Shown here in pieces: positions 21,069 through 32,218 of a stretch of DNA of 64,000 bases. This stretch comes from Siphonodentalium dalli. Lineage: Eukaryota > Mollusca > Scaphopoda > Gadilida > Siphonodentaliidae. Location of the stretch: assembly GCA_032622095.1 (NCBI GenBank), contig CP136067.1:137829990-137893989 (forward strand), read 5' to 3'. The position numbers were made by a program, and so were the translations under genes. The notes beneath the pieces are model-generated. The model did no database searches. It saw nothing but the letters and a program-made list of their open reading frames with translations, and was not told where the DNA came from. How positions within the stretch are numbered: position 1 is the stretch's first letter; every line of letters begins with the position of its first letter.

Positions 21069-21800
21069 TGTTTAGATGTATGGTGTTGTTTATGTTCAAG
21101 TGGTGTCACATTTCTGAAACTTTAGATGTATGTTCCCCATGGACCACTGATTATTTTACGATCTGGTTACATTGCCACCTGGTCACTCCCTGGTAACGGT
21201 TGCTAGGCATCTACCCGATATTGAAAGTCAAATACAATTATAGCTTTTACGGTCGTAATTCAGCCCAAGGAAATGGCGTTTTTGATGCAGTCAAAACCCT
21301 ATTGTGAAATTTGAGATATATCTGGCCAAAAGTCTGATCCTAACTTGTATTTAAGGGTAGCAACGGTTGCTAAGCAAATACCCCAAATGATCGAATGACA
21401 CCATTGCCCTGTGAATCCAATTGTATTATGCCCAAATTTTGGCATGCACATGCTGATGGTTATGTTCAAATGGTGCTACAGGTCTGAAATTTTACAGGTA
21501 TGTTCCCATGGGCCACTGTGTATTTTTTTTAGAACGGTATACTTTGCCACACGATCACTCCCTGGTAACGGTTTCTAAGCAACTACCCGGAACTGAAAGT
21601 ATAATGCAATTATAGCTTATAGCGTCGTATAATTATGCGCTAAGAAACGGCATTTTCTATGCAGTCAATACCCTATTGTGAAACTGGAGATGCATCAGGT
21701 CAGAAGATTGAACCTGCATGTAGTTTGTATTTAACGGTATCAATGGTTGCTAAGCATATAGCCCAAGTGATCGAATGACACCACTTCCCTGTGCATTCAA
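21069..21800. repeat. Two tandem ~370-bp units within P
   Basis: TATGTTCAAG at 21091 and TATGTTCAAA at 21461 mark the period. Each unit also has CACTCCCTGGTAACGG, GTTGCTAAGCA-type motifs and CAATTATAGCTT. They have diverged by substitutions and small indels. Confidence 0.7.
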
Positions 21801-21878
21801 TGGCATTACGTTCCGTTTTAGACATCGCCTATACAGGGCCTGGAACCTACGTCATAAAACAAAGTTTTTCACCGAAAA

Positions 21879-22136
21879 ATGGCGGCTGCTCTGTGCGACT
21901 CGAAGTGGGTATTTATCGTTTTTGCAAACTATGTACATAAACCACTAAAAAAATCATTGCTTATGAGCTGTAAAACATTGTTTGCTAGCTCACAGTCATC
22001 TATACCGAGATATATATGTAACGGTTGTAAAGATTATCGCGTTCAGGTGGTTTCCGTCACCAATTTTCGAGGCATGTTTCAGAGTTTTGAAATGGTAACG
22101 CTTACATTGGCTTTTAAAACTGGAATTGTGACATAA
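21879..22136 (+). CDS. Small ORF at left end of element R
   Basis: An 85-codon frame whose ATG is in good context (AAAAATGGCGGC) and lies 45 bases inside the inverted repeat. The protein begins MAAALCDSKWVFIVF and contains YICNGCKDYRVQVV, a CxxC pair with basic and aromatic neighbours that could be half of a zinc-binding motif. Splicing to later exons is possible. I recognise no family. The position, reading inward from the element's end, fits the 5' part of a transposon gene, but it could also be chance. Confidence 0.3.
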   Translation: MAAALCDSKWVFIVFANYVHKPLKKSLLMSCKTLFASSQSSIPRYICNGCKDYRVQVVSVTNFRGMFQSFEMVTLTLAFKTGIVT

Positions 22137-23033
22137 ATGGTAACGCCTACATATAATCAACATTTGATTCCAAAATCGGCAATTTGGCTGAATTCTTTCA
22201 ATTGCCGAATATCACAATTAGTTTTAGGACTAGTGAGTAGTGTATGCCTCACAGTTAATGGAACTTATGGAAGCGCAAGAGTATAATTCTTCCCTTGCTA
22301 AGATCCCCCGAATATTGCCGAGGCGAATCTGTATACATCGGCTCAAAAGTAGACTGCTTCACTTGTATTGTGGCAGGCTAATGCATACGTTTTTCACGGA
22401 ATTACTTTCACAAGACATAAATGAATAAAATAATAAGTAATTATATGACCTTTATATATCAATATTATTATAGGGAATAAGAAAAAATGTCATTCTGGTT
22501 GATGCATCATATATAATTATAGGCTAAAATAAACCAACGTTTGATAAATGAATAAATCGCAATATCGCCACTGCTTGAGTTGAACCAGGAAGGAGCTTTT
22601 AAGTTGTATTATTCAATTTTTGTTTCAAATTCAAATGTTTCTGAAATTAATAAAAGAAAAAACTGTTAATTAATAGAAATTAATTAAAATCACAAGCTCG
22701 CAAAGTCGCACTCTCGTAGTAGTTATACACAACATCGTCAAACTGAAACACTTCGCACAGTTTTTATGAACCCTACTCTAAAATAGTTTTTGAATGTCGT
22801 GGTGTTAGTCAGTAAGTTCTGACTGATTTCCCCCAGAGACAAACGCAACGTTATTCTAACGCCGTGTTATTTTCTGTGCTATTCAGGATATCCCTCCCTT
22901 TTCCGGGGGATGTTAGCGGGAATCTTCTGGGGATAAGATTCATCTTAGCGAGGGAAGTAGCATTAAATTCACATGTATTTAATTATTATTGAAATTTGTT
23001 TTGCCGGCAACCGTTCATACTCGCTCGTAGATC

Positions 23034-23101
23034 ATGCCATGAATCTCTACTATGGCTACCGCCCGTTCGCCATATAGTAGAGATTCATGTCATGATCTAA
23101 C
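23034..23101. repeat. Family L hairpin
   Basis: A foldback with arms AGATCATGCCATGAATCTCT and its near-complement around CCGCCCG. Diverged single-arm copies occur at 39902 and 42708. Confidence 0.7.
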
Positions 23102-23306
23102 TCGCTCGTTGATATTTGATAAGTAAATAGAACAACTTAAAACTAATTAAGGGGCACTATAGGCCTACGCCATTTTCAATAAACTCCCGATAATAACAAC
23201 AATCTAATATATATAATCTAATATTATATAAACAAATAAGTAATTTGAGTAGAAGAGGTATTCTGTAAACGATCAGGTTAATAAGTTATCCTAAAATCAA
23301 AGTTAA

Positions 23307-23706
23307 AGCTAATCAATCCGATTCGATGGTCCCCCATATCATCAGATTCCAACAACAAATATTTTTTTAAATGCCCGCTTCAGTTATCAGAATCGGTTAA
23401 ATAACCAAAACTAATGCTAACTACAGTCAAATATAGTATAAAATTGGCCTAAACCTGTTATTTTTCAACATTTTGTCGGTTTGTCAAATATCTGACAAAA
23501 AAGCTACTTGATTTTCGAGTTAACCATCTTCATCCGCAAATTTGGTCCGAGGCAGTCTACTCGTCGACTTTTACTGGGCCACTAAATATTCCAGGTGGTG
23601 AAAAATAATAGATTTAAAAAATCGATATCTGACCATTCTGAGCTTTGATTGGTGGGTTCCTCGACTCGAATAAAATATTATTTACCCCCGAAGCCAAATA
23701 AATAGT
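23307..23706 (-). mobile_element. Family C, reversed copy
   Basis: Starts after TTAA (23303-23306) with the complement of the C right end (CCGATTCGATGGTCCCC) and runs to TCGACTCGAATAAAATATT and AGTAA at about 23706, where the C consensus stops short of its usual left end. The insertion supplies the final residues of the minus-strand frame there. Confidence 0.7.
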
Positions 23707-24054
23707 AACAAGCTTGAAAAATTCCAGCGGCACATCTTGAAGATCACACCGACTTAGTTCTTTCAACACGATTGGGATAAGACTAATCATTTCGTTCTCC
23801 GGATCACCCTCAACAGGGAACAACCGGACGCGAGTCTTCTTTTTAGTCGATGTTGGAGACCGTTTAACCCTCTTCCTGTCTGATCTTGGGGTTCGGAGAG
23901 TTCTGAGTTTTTCTGGAGTGTTATATATAAATCTCGAACACACTGGACTCACATTCGGTCGTATACATATTCTCCGACGCTTGGTCGCTGGCGAGAATAG
24001 TTGTCCTCTTCTCTTAGACGATACAACATGCCTCTTTTTGTTGTATTTTTTCTT
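23707..24054 (-). CDS. Basic ORF in element R, cut by a C element
   Basis: The frame is open on the minus strand from just after a TAG at 24055-24057 until family C sequence begins at about 23706, roughly 116 codons. There is no obvious ATG at its start, so it may be an exon. It is rich in K/R with repeated S/T-P sites: FSPATKRRRICIRPNV, YNTPEKLRTLRTPRSDRKR, then SPTSTKKKTRVRLFPVEGD, and a more acidic, leucine-rich end (ISLIPIVLKELSRCDL). This layout (basic S/T-P linker followed by a short helical region) suggests a nuclear DNA-binding protein, possibly the element's own. No family is recognised. The C insertion removed whatever followed. Confidence 0.4.
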
Positions 24055-24148
24055 CTATTCAACTTTAAGTTGGTTTTTTCCTTGTATATATAATTTTTGT
24101 CTGCAAAAAGTATTCAATAAACGGACTATCCAGTTTATATAAAAAAAA

Positions 24149-24460
24149 TTAATATATAATGTTAAACATAACCAAACTAAATGAATATCCAGCCACAGGA
24201 ACCATATTATGTTCACAATTCACTATATAACCTGCTATAGTTAATATATGTGACCAATTAGTTTTTGGGACTTGAGTACCTAACCATACTTTATGATTAT
24301 TGACTGATGGTGGGACAGGGTGTTTGAAAATGTATTTATCCGTTACATATATCCCGATGTTTTGGTTTTGGATTGCGAATATAATTGATGCGTGACCAGA
24401 TTGTTTGACAACGAAGGTTCCTGGACCGAATAACACATTCAATTCATTATCAATAAACAT
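24149..24460 (-). CDS. Unrecognised ORF in element R
   Basis: A 103-codon frame with mixed composition and no low-complexity runs, including GPGTFVVKQSGHASIIFAIQ and KVWLGTQVPKTNWSH. It lies upstream of the basic ORF on the same strand, so the two could be exons of one gene. No clear splice sites join them. Downstream bases (AATATATAATGT) look non-coding. I do not recognise the protein, and a chance frame is possible. Confidence 0.25.
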   Translation of the reverse strand: MFIDNELNVLFGPGTFVVKQSGHASIIFAIQNQNIGIYVTDKYIFKHPVPPSVNNHKVWLGTQVPKTNWSHILTIAGYIVNCEHNMVPVAGYSFSLVMFNIIY

Positions 24461-24668
24461 GGGTAAACAATGAATGTTAGTAATAGAATATAATTAAAGA
24501 AATCTTTATTGCATGATAATGTTTTAACGACAACTATCAGACGAAACTGGAAATATGAACATATTAACATGGATTTAACCGACGGAAATAGAATGGAATA
24601 ACAAAGTAGTACTATAACAATGATTATGGAATAAGAGAACGAATGACAGTAGATACACTTAATTAAAC

Positions 24669-25113
24669 GAAGTGGCTAAATAACGGTATACCGCTCCTTA
24701 GTACTGAGGGCTAAAAAACGGTATACCGCTCTTTAGTGATGAGTGCTAAAGAGCGGTACGGATTATAACGTTATGTGTTGGCGCAATGCGCAAAATATCT
24801 TGGCAACGCACGTGCCGCTCATCCAACATGGACCGCTCTTTAGCACTGAGGGCTAAAGAGCAGTATACCGTTCTTTAGCACCAAACACTAAAGAGCGGTA
24901 TACCGTTCATTAGCGTATCAAGCCCATATAGCTAAAGCGCGGTATACCGCTCTTTAGCGTTTGTCACTAAAGAGCAGTATACCGTTCTTTAGCACCAAAC
25001 ACTAAAGAGCGGTATACCGTTAATTAGCGTATCAGGCCCATATAGCTAAAGCGCGGTATACCGTTCTTTAGCGTTTGGTACTACTGAGCGGTATACCGTT
25101 CTTTAGCCACGGC
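24669..25113. repeat. Array of GGTATACCG-centred palindromes
   Basis: About ten palindromes of the form CTAAAGAGCGGTATACCG followed by CTCTTTAG, spaced irregularly at 35-50 bases (one larger gap). Centres are near 24684, 24720, 24858, 24894, 24936, 24973, 25008, 25053 and 25088. The array is bounded by GTGGCTAAA and TTTAGCCAC and by an 11-base direct repeat CTTAATTAAAC (24658-24668 and 25114-25124). Confidence 0.8.
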
Positions 25114-26199
25114 CTTAATTAAACTAACGAATATACAACGAGAACGTAAAAACAATGATTATGCCATGAATTTATGCTCGTCTTTATATATAGTATTATC
25201 AAATAGTATATTGGCATCTCTATAACAGCCATTTGTGTCATATAGTAACGCATTTAACTGAGTGTGTATATGTGAACACGATCGTTAATAGTTCATCTAC
25301 CGGATTATACGGATGGTGACTCAATTCTGAGTGCAAACAGGTCAATATTATGTGAGCGTTAACGCGATGTGGGCGTTACCATTAATAGACAAATTCATAC
25401 AAATTCTTTGTGTCTTAAGAAATTTACAAACAAACCACGGGAAAGTTAATTTTTTGTTATTGATTCAAATTTAACATTTATAATATTCCGAAACTCAATG
25501 TATACGGTTTTAAAATGAGTTTAGGGCGCGGAGAACATGAAATGTTGGCGTTAACACCTGCACGAAAATAGGAAATCGGACGCGATTTTGAATTGCGAAT
25601 GCGAAATTCTCATTATAAGCAATTCTTTCCGATTTTCGGTTTCTGTATTTGTCGAGATTTGCAGGTGGCATAGCTCCTTTGCTTATAATATTACATCGAA
25701 ATCGATTGTATTTATTTAAAAAACGATGTCGAAGTAGCGAGTCGAACTTTATTTACAGTTATTTTGATGTAGGGTTACCCTTCCGGTGACGTAGGTTCCA
25801 GGCCCTGTATAGTAGTCTAGGCTGTGCTGGGGGGTGATCGTCGCACATCGGGGGAATTTATGCGACCATCATTTTCTTATGGGAAAATTACTCTAGTTTT
25901 CGAATTCAGAGGGCGCCGAGCCGAGATAGGTGACAAAATATAACTTTTCACTATGTTTCATATGGTACCCTACCTAAAAAATGACATATTTTCAAAGGTT
26001 AACAGGCATTAGCCAACTGGTTAACAGGGCAGCAACATCGGAAAGATTGTAAACATATTTACAAAATATGGAACGAATATAGACACTTAATCAGATTCAA
26101 CATCGTTTTCCTGCTTTCGTTCTGATTTCGTGACGTCATGGTAAAATGTGTAGCGTGACGCGTCAAAAATTCATGGCGATTCAGACTAAGTGTTGTGCG

Positions 26200-26950
26200 T
26201 CAACTCTGTGCAAATATAGCATATCTGTCGAATTCTTCCAAGTTATATATTTTTGGAAATGGAAGGGTACCCCCTATATAATGATGTTCATACTTACATT
26301 ATATCTTTCCAAGTATTGACATAATAGACAAAAACTTAACCCTCCCCCCAATTTCACAAATAACCACATATATGTGTCCATGCAGTTTGTGTCCACCAAA
26401 TAAATTGACAATGCACAGTTTACCTTTTCATATTGTGTAGAATCGTACGGCGACACTGATAATGTAAAACATCGTTCAAATCCTAGATTAGGAAGGTAAT
26501 ATAAAATCCAAGATGGCGTCCAAGATGGCCGCCAATTTTTATATTGACACTCTATACACCAGATGTATGGTAACCGGACTAGATCATCAACTCTGTGCAA
26601 ATATAGCATATCTGTCGAATTCTTCCAAGTTAAATATTTTTGCAAATGGAAGGGTATTGCCTACAAAATGATGTTCCTATCTTTATTATATATCTCCAAA
26701 TGGTAAACTAATCGAGAAAAGCTTAACCCTCACCCCAATTTCCCAAATATCCACTTAAATGCACCCAGCAGGTTGTTTCCAATAAAATATCGACAATGCA
26801 CATTTTGTAGTGTCATATAGGGCAGAACCATCCGAGGACATGGAGAATCTAAGATTCCGTTCAAATCCTAGATTATGAAGGTATTAAAATCCAAGTTGGC
26901 GTCCAAGATGGTTGCCAAGTTTAATATCGGCACTCTGTGCACACTGAGTG
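26200..26950. repeat. Two tandem ~387-bp units within P
   Basis: CAACTCTGTGCAAATATAGC recurs at 26201 and 26588. Both units continue with ATCTGTCGAATTCTTCCAAG, GCTTAACCCT-like and ATCCAAGWTGGCGTCCAAGA motifs. The 123-codon frame across 26274-26645 is part of this repeat. Confidence 0.75.
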
Positions 26951-26976
26951 TGCACTGTGCACACTGAGTGTGCACA
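26938..26976. repeat. Duplicated palindrome GTGCACACTGAGTGTGCAC
   Basis: A 19-base palindrome-like string occurs twice in direct succession. Confidence 0.8.
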
Positions 26977-27732
26977 CCGGTTGTAACTGATCTTTATTTC
27001 ATAGAGGCTGTATTGTAATATGTATAAGTCAACTAGTTACGTAAAACCAATAATGGAGACCAAAATGGCCGCCATAAAACTAAAAAATGTTCCGAGGGCA
27101 CAGTGATGGTCATGTTCAAATGGTGCCACGAGTATTAAACTTTACATAATTGCTCAATAATGCACGATTTGACCACGTGTTTGTAATGTGCACGCGCAAG
27201 TAGATGGTATTGTGACCATGCAACCCATTTCCATAGTACTACTATGGTGCAATGTCAAAACGTGCAGCTGTATAACGCAAATTTATGTACTATGGAGATC
27301 CTTGATGTGATTGTATCATTTCACCAACATCCATACATTTATCATTTTATCCTATGCGCATGCGCGAAACAAATCGACTCAAATAAGAAACTGCTTGCAC
27401 CTTCCTCACATATGACAGAACACTGATTATGTATGCAATACTAATTTAAACCAAAAAGAGTGATCCAAATGGTGTCTTTCTACAATCCTGCGAACCGCGC
27501 AACAATGTATAGAGCTTTACCCGAATCGCTTCAAATAATGTACGTTTGTTGAATTCTGCGCTGTGCGCATGCGCATGTTTTTCTACCCCAACTAGTCGGC
27601 AACAAACTAAATACACATGCACCCAGGGAACTGCTGAAGTTCCTTGGGATCATTTACATAGATATAAGTGGACATACCAATGGTTATAACATGTATACAC
27701 ATGCTACATAGGTTTATGATATCACTGAATGC

Positions 27733-27800
27733 TGCTGGCCGCTTTTGCGGCCAGTCGGGTGTATGAACGTTTTCTGGCTGGCCGCTTTTGCGGCCAGTCG
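27733..27800. repeat. Duplicated GGCCGCTTTTGCGGCC hairpins at right end of P
   Basis: CTGGCCGCTTTTGCGGCCAG followed by TCGGGT occurs twice, about 48 bases apart, directly inside the right inverted end of P. The left end has a comparable pair of CCCTGGCTCCC and CCCTGGGCTCCC. Subterminal repeats like these often bind a transposase (inference). Confidence 0.7.
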
Positions 27801-27814
27801 GGTTCAAAGGGTTA

Positions 27815-29200
27815 AGTGCATGGACACCGTGCACCCGCGAGACACCGTTTAATAGTATAATACAGATACCTCTCTGGGGAGACTTCAATTGAGCGAATCT
27901 CATCACTCGTGTCACTGAGAGAGGCAAACATGGAATCACCCACGTCGTGCATGGCCACCCATGCATGCATGCATCCAACCGAAACCGTTTTCGATTTATT
28001 ATTATATATATAGTAGCCGTGTCCCTTAAAACTTTTACACATTTTATATATAGTTTCCGGAGTATAAAATAATATTTAAAAATGAATCGAAGACACTGTC
28101 CGGAAACGCGTCAATCAATTATACATGTACATAACTACATATGCAATGCAGGCAACGGTTCGGGAAAGTTCTACGGACTATGATCAGAAGAGAACCTTCA
28201 CGCAGGCGACCTCACAGAAATGCGTTCGGAGTGTAACAAGGAGGAGAACTCTATATCTTGTTAGTACTCTCCATCAAGGCAAAATGTTATTTCGGTATAT
28301 ATATTCCCCGAGGTGTCAGGTATAAGTCCAAATATTCACCGAGGCGTAGCCGAGGTTTTATTTGGACTAATATCCGACAGCGAGGGGATATCTGGTTAAA
28401 TCACAGCTATACCTGGTAGTAATTAAATCCAAGTACCACAAGATATTTGGAAAACGAAAGTTCGAGCATAGTGCAGATGCAACACCTGTAAGTTCTCCAT
28501 ACCAGAAAATAATTATATCGCACAAATGAACCCGTTAATATGATTTGTTTTCGTGACCAGTTGTCGAATTTGGAAATATGAAGTTTTAGCATGTTTTGAA
28601 TTGTTGTCAGCCTAGCAAAAATCCAATCATCGTCACTGTTTCAGTCGTACCAAAAGCGGTAGGTATACGTGTGATAAAGCGTGTCCTAAGTAATAACTAT
28701 ATGAACTTTTATGATCGTTTTCGACGCACTACTTATTTCTTGTTTCTTGTAACGCTTGAGCCATATCAATGATGCCACAGCCAATGCCCCTGGTACATGT
28801 ATACCAAATTAAATCCGCTGATTTGTGTCATATAATTGTGCTGTTCGTACTGTATTATATGTAACCTCTTGTTCGAAGCGTGTTACTATTAGCTAGAAGG
28901 TGGGGCATATATCTATATACGCTTAAAATAGCTGGTGATTATCGTAATAACCACTGGAGTTATTTTAATATTCCCCGGTCATTGTTACAATAATACAAAG
29001 CTATTGTAGCCAGACCAGATATAGGGATATATTAGATAACGTACAATGTCAAACAATAAAAAACATGGCTATATATAGGCCTATATCAGATATATATTCC
29101 GTGAATCAGTAATGAACCATTTTATTATTATATATACACAATCATCAATTTTGTCGGTGTTTTATTAACAGTAAAGGGTATATTTGTAGGCTTTGCAAAA
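27815..29200. other. No gene or recognised element
   Basis: Includes a GC-richer patch at 28140-28260 with an open frame but no clear splice pair, and a weak foldback around CCGAGGCGTAGCCGAGG at 28338. No element ends were found. Confidence 0.4.
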
Positions 29201-29216
29201 ATATCTTAATGATGGT

Positions 29217-29330
29217 AGTTGGGATATAGGATTTTATAAAATGAGTTTAATAAATATGATTAACAACGAGTTGTAGACGAGTTGTGAATCAAATTTATCA
29301 AACGAGTTTCATAAAATCTAATATCCCAAC
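29217..29330. repeat. Foldback with GTTGGGATATAGGATTTTAT arms
   Basis: The right arm is the near-complement (ATAAAATCTAATATCCCAAC); the interior has tandem CGAGTTGT motifs. Confidence 0.6.
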
Positions 29331-29817
29331 ATAACGAGTTGAAGATTTTGTATGTCTCATGGAAAAACTAGAGCTTTATGCCTTTTTAACAAATCAAAAT
29401 CCTTTTAAAAAGCTGCAAAATGCATACATTTACAGCGTTGACTAAGACGCTTCACAAACGAATGCATGCGACAGTATTGCGCTCTCTGTGCTGGCGACAG
29501 AAAATATAGAGTCCCCTTAATTTGCCTCTTTGTAATTTGTGTCTATTTTCGTTAGCGCAACGAAGTTGGACAAGAATAACTTTAATGAAGAAAGCGATCA
29601 TTTTGCATTGTCTTGTGTTGTTGTATATAAATGTGCGGCTTTACGAAATAGTATGAATCCGCCTGATTCAATGTAAAGTCATTTTGTTGGCGCAATGCCA
29701 AGTTAGCGGGAAACACGCGCATATTCGTCACCAGTGAGAGATAAGGGAATATGTAACGGCTTTTTAAATGATATAATAGGGGTTTCATGTGATATTTAGA
29801 GATTATCACCACAGTGA

Positions 29818-29948
29818 CGTGATCTGTTTACTCCATATCACGCCGAGTTGTGAAGGTGAGATCCCGGTTCAGACGAGCTGCCGCAGGCTGCGAGTCTGAT
29901 CCGGGAACCCACCTTCTCAACGAGTGGAGACTTAGATCACTTCACTGT
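29818..29948. repeat. Imperfect foldback around GCTGCCGCAGGCTGC
   Basis: GTGAAGGTGAGATCCCGGTT pairs with AACCCACCTTCTCAAC; the outer GTGACGTGATCTG pairs with GATCACTTCAC. It is GC-rich compared with the surroundings. Confidence 0.55.
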
Positions 29949-30193
29949 TGTATAAAGATATGTTTATTATATGACCACTTGAACTTAATTATCACAACCA
30001 ACCTCTGAAATTTATTGCGAAAAAGGTGATCAGTTGAATTCAAATTTTATGTACGAATCGCAACAATTTAATCAACAACAACAATTTTAAGAAGAAATGT
30101 CTCAATTGAAAAGTTCAGGAGCCTCGTTCTGACACGCATGGCCTATATATATATATGGAGTCGGAAAACGATACTGTGATGATCCGATTTATC

Positions 30194-30303
30194 GGAAAAC
30201 CATCACCAAACGATCATGGTATTTAGTGAAAATAATGACAGTCATATAATACATAGCCTATTATTTTCAATAAATACCATGATCGTTTGGTGATGGTTTT
30301 TTG
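30194..30303. repeat. Foldback with 41-base arms and ~25-base loop
   Basis: AAAACCATCACCAAACGATC and on to GAAAATAAT pair with the complementary right arm with few mismatches. Either a small hairpin MITE or a hairpin RNA precursor by shape; the sequence cannot decide. Confidence 0.6.
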
Positions 30304-30992
30304 TGATTTTTGTGAGTCGATATCACAATAAACATTGCATTGTTTTGCGGGAGAAATTCCATGATTGTAAGATATGAAAATCAAAATCGGATCAACAAAG
30401 TCACCTAAATCATGCAATCTCGAGCTGAGACCTATACATACAGTATAATAATACTACCACGTACAGCGAAATAAATTACTAAGAAACATGCATTAACTCA
30501 GAAATATATTACATGCGCTGTTTTTTTCAATGTTATAAACTTCTTATCAGAACATCAAATAGTTTCCAGGTTTTGAACTTGTGGAGTATGATCTATACGG
30601 GCGTAGCCAGAGTATAGAGAGTAATTGCATGATCTTAATCAAAACATACCTAGCATCTTTAATACATTCGAATCTCAGATGACTATGTCGATTGCATCTG
30701 TGATAGGATATTCCAAGATTAACACAATCGGCCACCTATTCCAAGTTTCCTTCGACTTAACTGAACCGTACGGATAATACTTGTTTTATTATTTTTTCTT
30801 AATTTCAATTGAATACTTTTCCAAAACATAATAGACATAATTTATACACACGCCATACATCACACATCACGTTTCCAGCATTATATATGCAAATTGTCAT
30901 ATACAAATTACTTTAAAAGCCATCAACTTTCACGCCTTACTATATTGCTGTCTTATCGCAATCAGAATTTCCTTTTTAAATCATTCATTTAA

Positions 30993-31461
30993 AGGTACTC
31001 AACCCGATAAAACTCCTCTCAATTACTATTTCAATGGCTTCGGGGGTCAAAAATATTTGATTCGAGTCGAGGAAGTCACCCATCAAAGCTCAGATTTGTT
31101 AGATATCGATTTTAGAAATCTATTATTTTTCATTATCGGGAATACTATCTGGCCCAGAACTCAATCAAAATTGCGTTAAAATTACCACTTGATTTTAGAG
31201 TTATTCATCCTTGTCTGTTTGAATAGATTTGGAGTACACATCCAGAGCAGATTACGGCAGTTATTAGTACTGATCTCGAGAACATAACAAATTTGAAAAA
31301 TCAATATCTAATAACTCTGAGCTTTGTTTGATGGGTTCCTCGACTCGAATCAAATATTTTTTACCCCCAAAGCCAAAGAAATAGTAATATAGGACCCTCT
31401 GATCGGATTGTTGTTGTTGGAATCTGTTGAGATGGGGACCCTCTTTACGGGTTGAGTACCT
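30993..31461. mobile_element. Family C, foldback variant
   Basis: Perfect 14-base ends AGGTACTCAACCCG, with TTAA at 30989-30992 and 31462-31465. Unlike other C copies, the left-end block (TTTGATTCGAGTCGAGG, ATCAAAGCTCAGA) occurs twice in inverted orientation, so the whole element folds back. Confidence 0.85.
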
Positions 31462-31679
31462 TTAAATATATATCCACAAAACACAACTGAACACATGCAT
31501 GCTTGTCATAAATTACTATATACCCACAGATGGAATGACATAAGAATAAATTTGAAGCCGTAGTACGTTCGTGTATAGACTAATTATATATTTTATTTTT
31601 ATGATCTTCAAATGCGGAGTTAATGGATGGGGCTGATAATACACCATCAGTGAACATATACAGAGGGATAATACAAATG

Positions 31680-31805
31680 TCATTATATAATATGCTGTGT
31701 ACATTACGTATTGTATTCTTGTACTCGTCCAGGTTTTGGTGAAAAGTCATATTGGACTCAAACAAGAAAAACACCCTCTGTATACCCAACATTGTATAAT
31801 AACTT
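31680..31805. mobile_element. Family F hairpin, diverged fragment
   Basis: CTTGTACTCGTCCAGGTTTT and GGTGAAAAGTCATATTGGAC, then AAACAAGAAAAACAC and ACATTGTATAAT, follow the F hairpin order with part of the right arm deleted. Confidence 0.6.
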
Positions 31806-32065
31806 ATTATAGAGCGTTTCGTAGAACTATGCATGGATCTTAAAGGATTTATTCGGTCTAGAAACTACCAAACGCAATCGGAAAGCCCTCCCTGTTGTGA
31901 TTGAAATGACCCAAGTCCCATTCCGATCGCATAATAAATAAGCCGAAAAATTAATAAATAATCCCACCACCGATATTCGGAGATTTCCGTGCATGACTAA
32001 ACTACGGATGACGTAGTTGTGGGCGAGCAAATTAAAAACACAGACTTGGAGCCGGAGTTTATTAT

Positions 32066-32090
32066 GCCGACTACGATTACATAATCGTAG
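32066..32090. repeat. Perfect short hairpin GACTACGATTA/TAATCGTAGTC
   Basis: Eleven-base arms with a two-base loop. Confidence 0.7.
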
Positions 32091-32218
32091 TCAGCCGCGC
32101 GATACTAAAATGCGGAATCGGTTTAAAATGCGCGCGCCGTGTATATATATAGATTACATAACTGCGATGAGTTATTTCAGTAAATCAAGATAGCGTGGTT
32201 CACTTTGGAAGTTATTAA

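Larger units (their letters stand above)
21834..25807. mobile_element. Element R: 4-kb inverted-repeat element nested in P
   Basis: CAGGGCCTGGAACCTACGTC at 21834 is perfectly complementary to 25788-25807. Both outer flanks are TATA (21830-21833 and 25808-25811), so the inverted repeat may extend into them or a TA/TATA target may have been duplicated. The interior has an 85-codon ORF reading inward from the left end, a basic ORF on the minus strand, a reversed C element and the GGTATACCG palindrome array. The class is not settled. Confidence 0.6.
20991..27811. mobile_element. TTAA-flanked element P (piggyBac-like), interrupted
   Basis: Perfect 12-base inverted ends CCCTTTGAACCC, with TTAA at 20987-20990 and 27812-27815. 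The same repeat (ATGTTCAARTGGTG followed by an AAACTTTA-like motif) occurs near the left end (21091, 21461) and near the right end (27114), supporting one element. The 21834-25807 inverted-repeat element is nested inside, leaving about 2.85 kb of P. No piggyBac transposase motif was seen. Confidence 0.6.

Noticed and set aside
24669-25113. CRISPR-like or terminator array
   Set aside because: Repeats are palindromic, spacing is irregular and spacers themselves repeat.
26274-26645. 123-codon minus-strand frame
   Set aside because: Lies in one of two tandem 387-bp units and is broken in the other; no motif.
28125-28325. 66-codon frame in a GC-richer patch
   Set aside because: Possible acceptor but no donor, no motif; not enough to call an exon.
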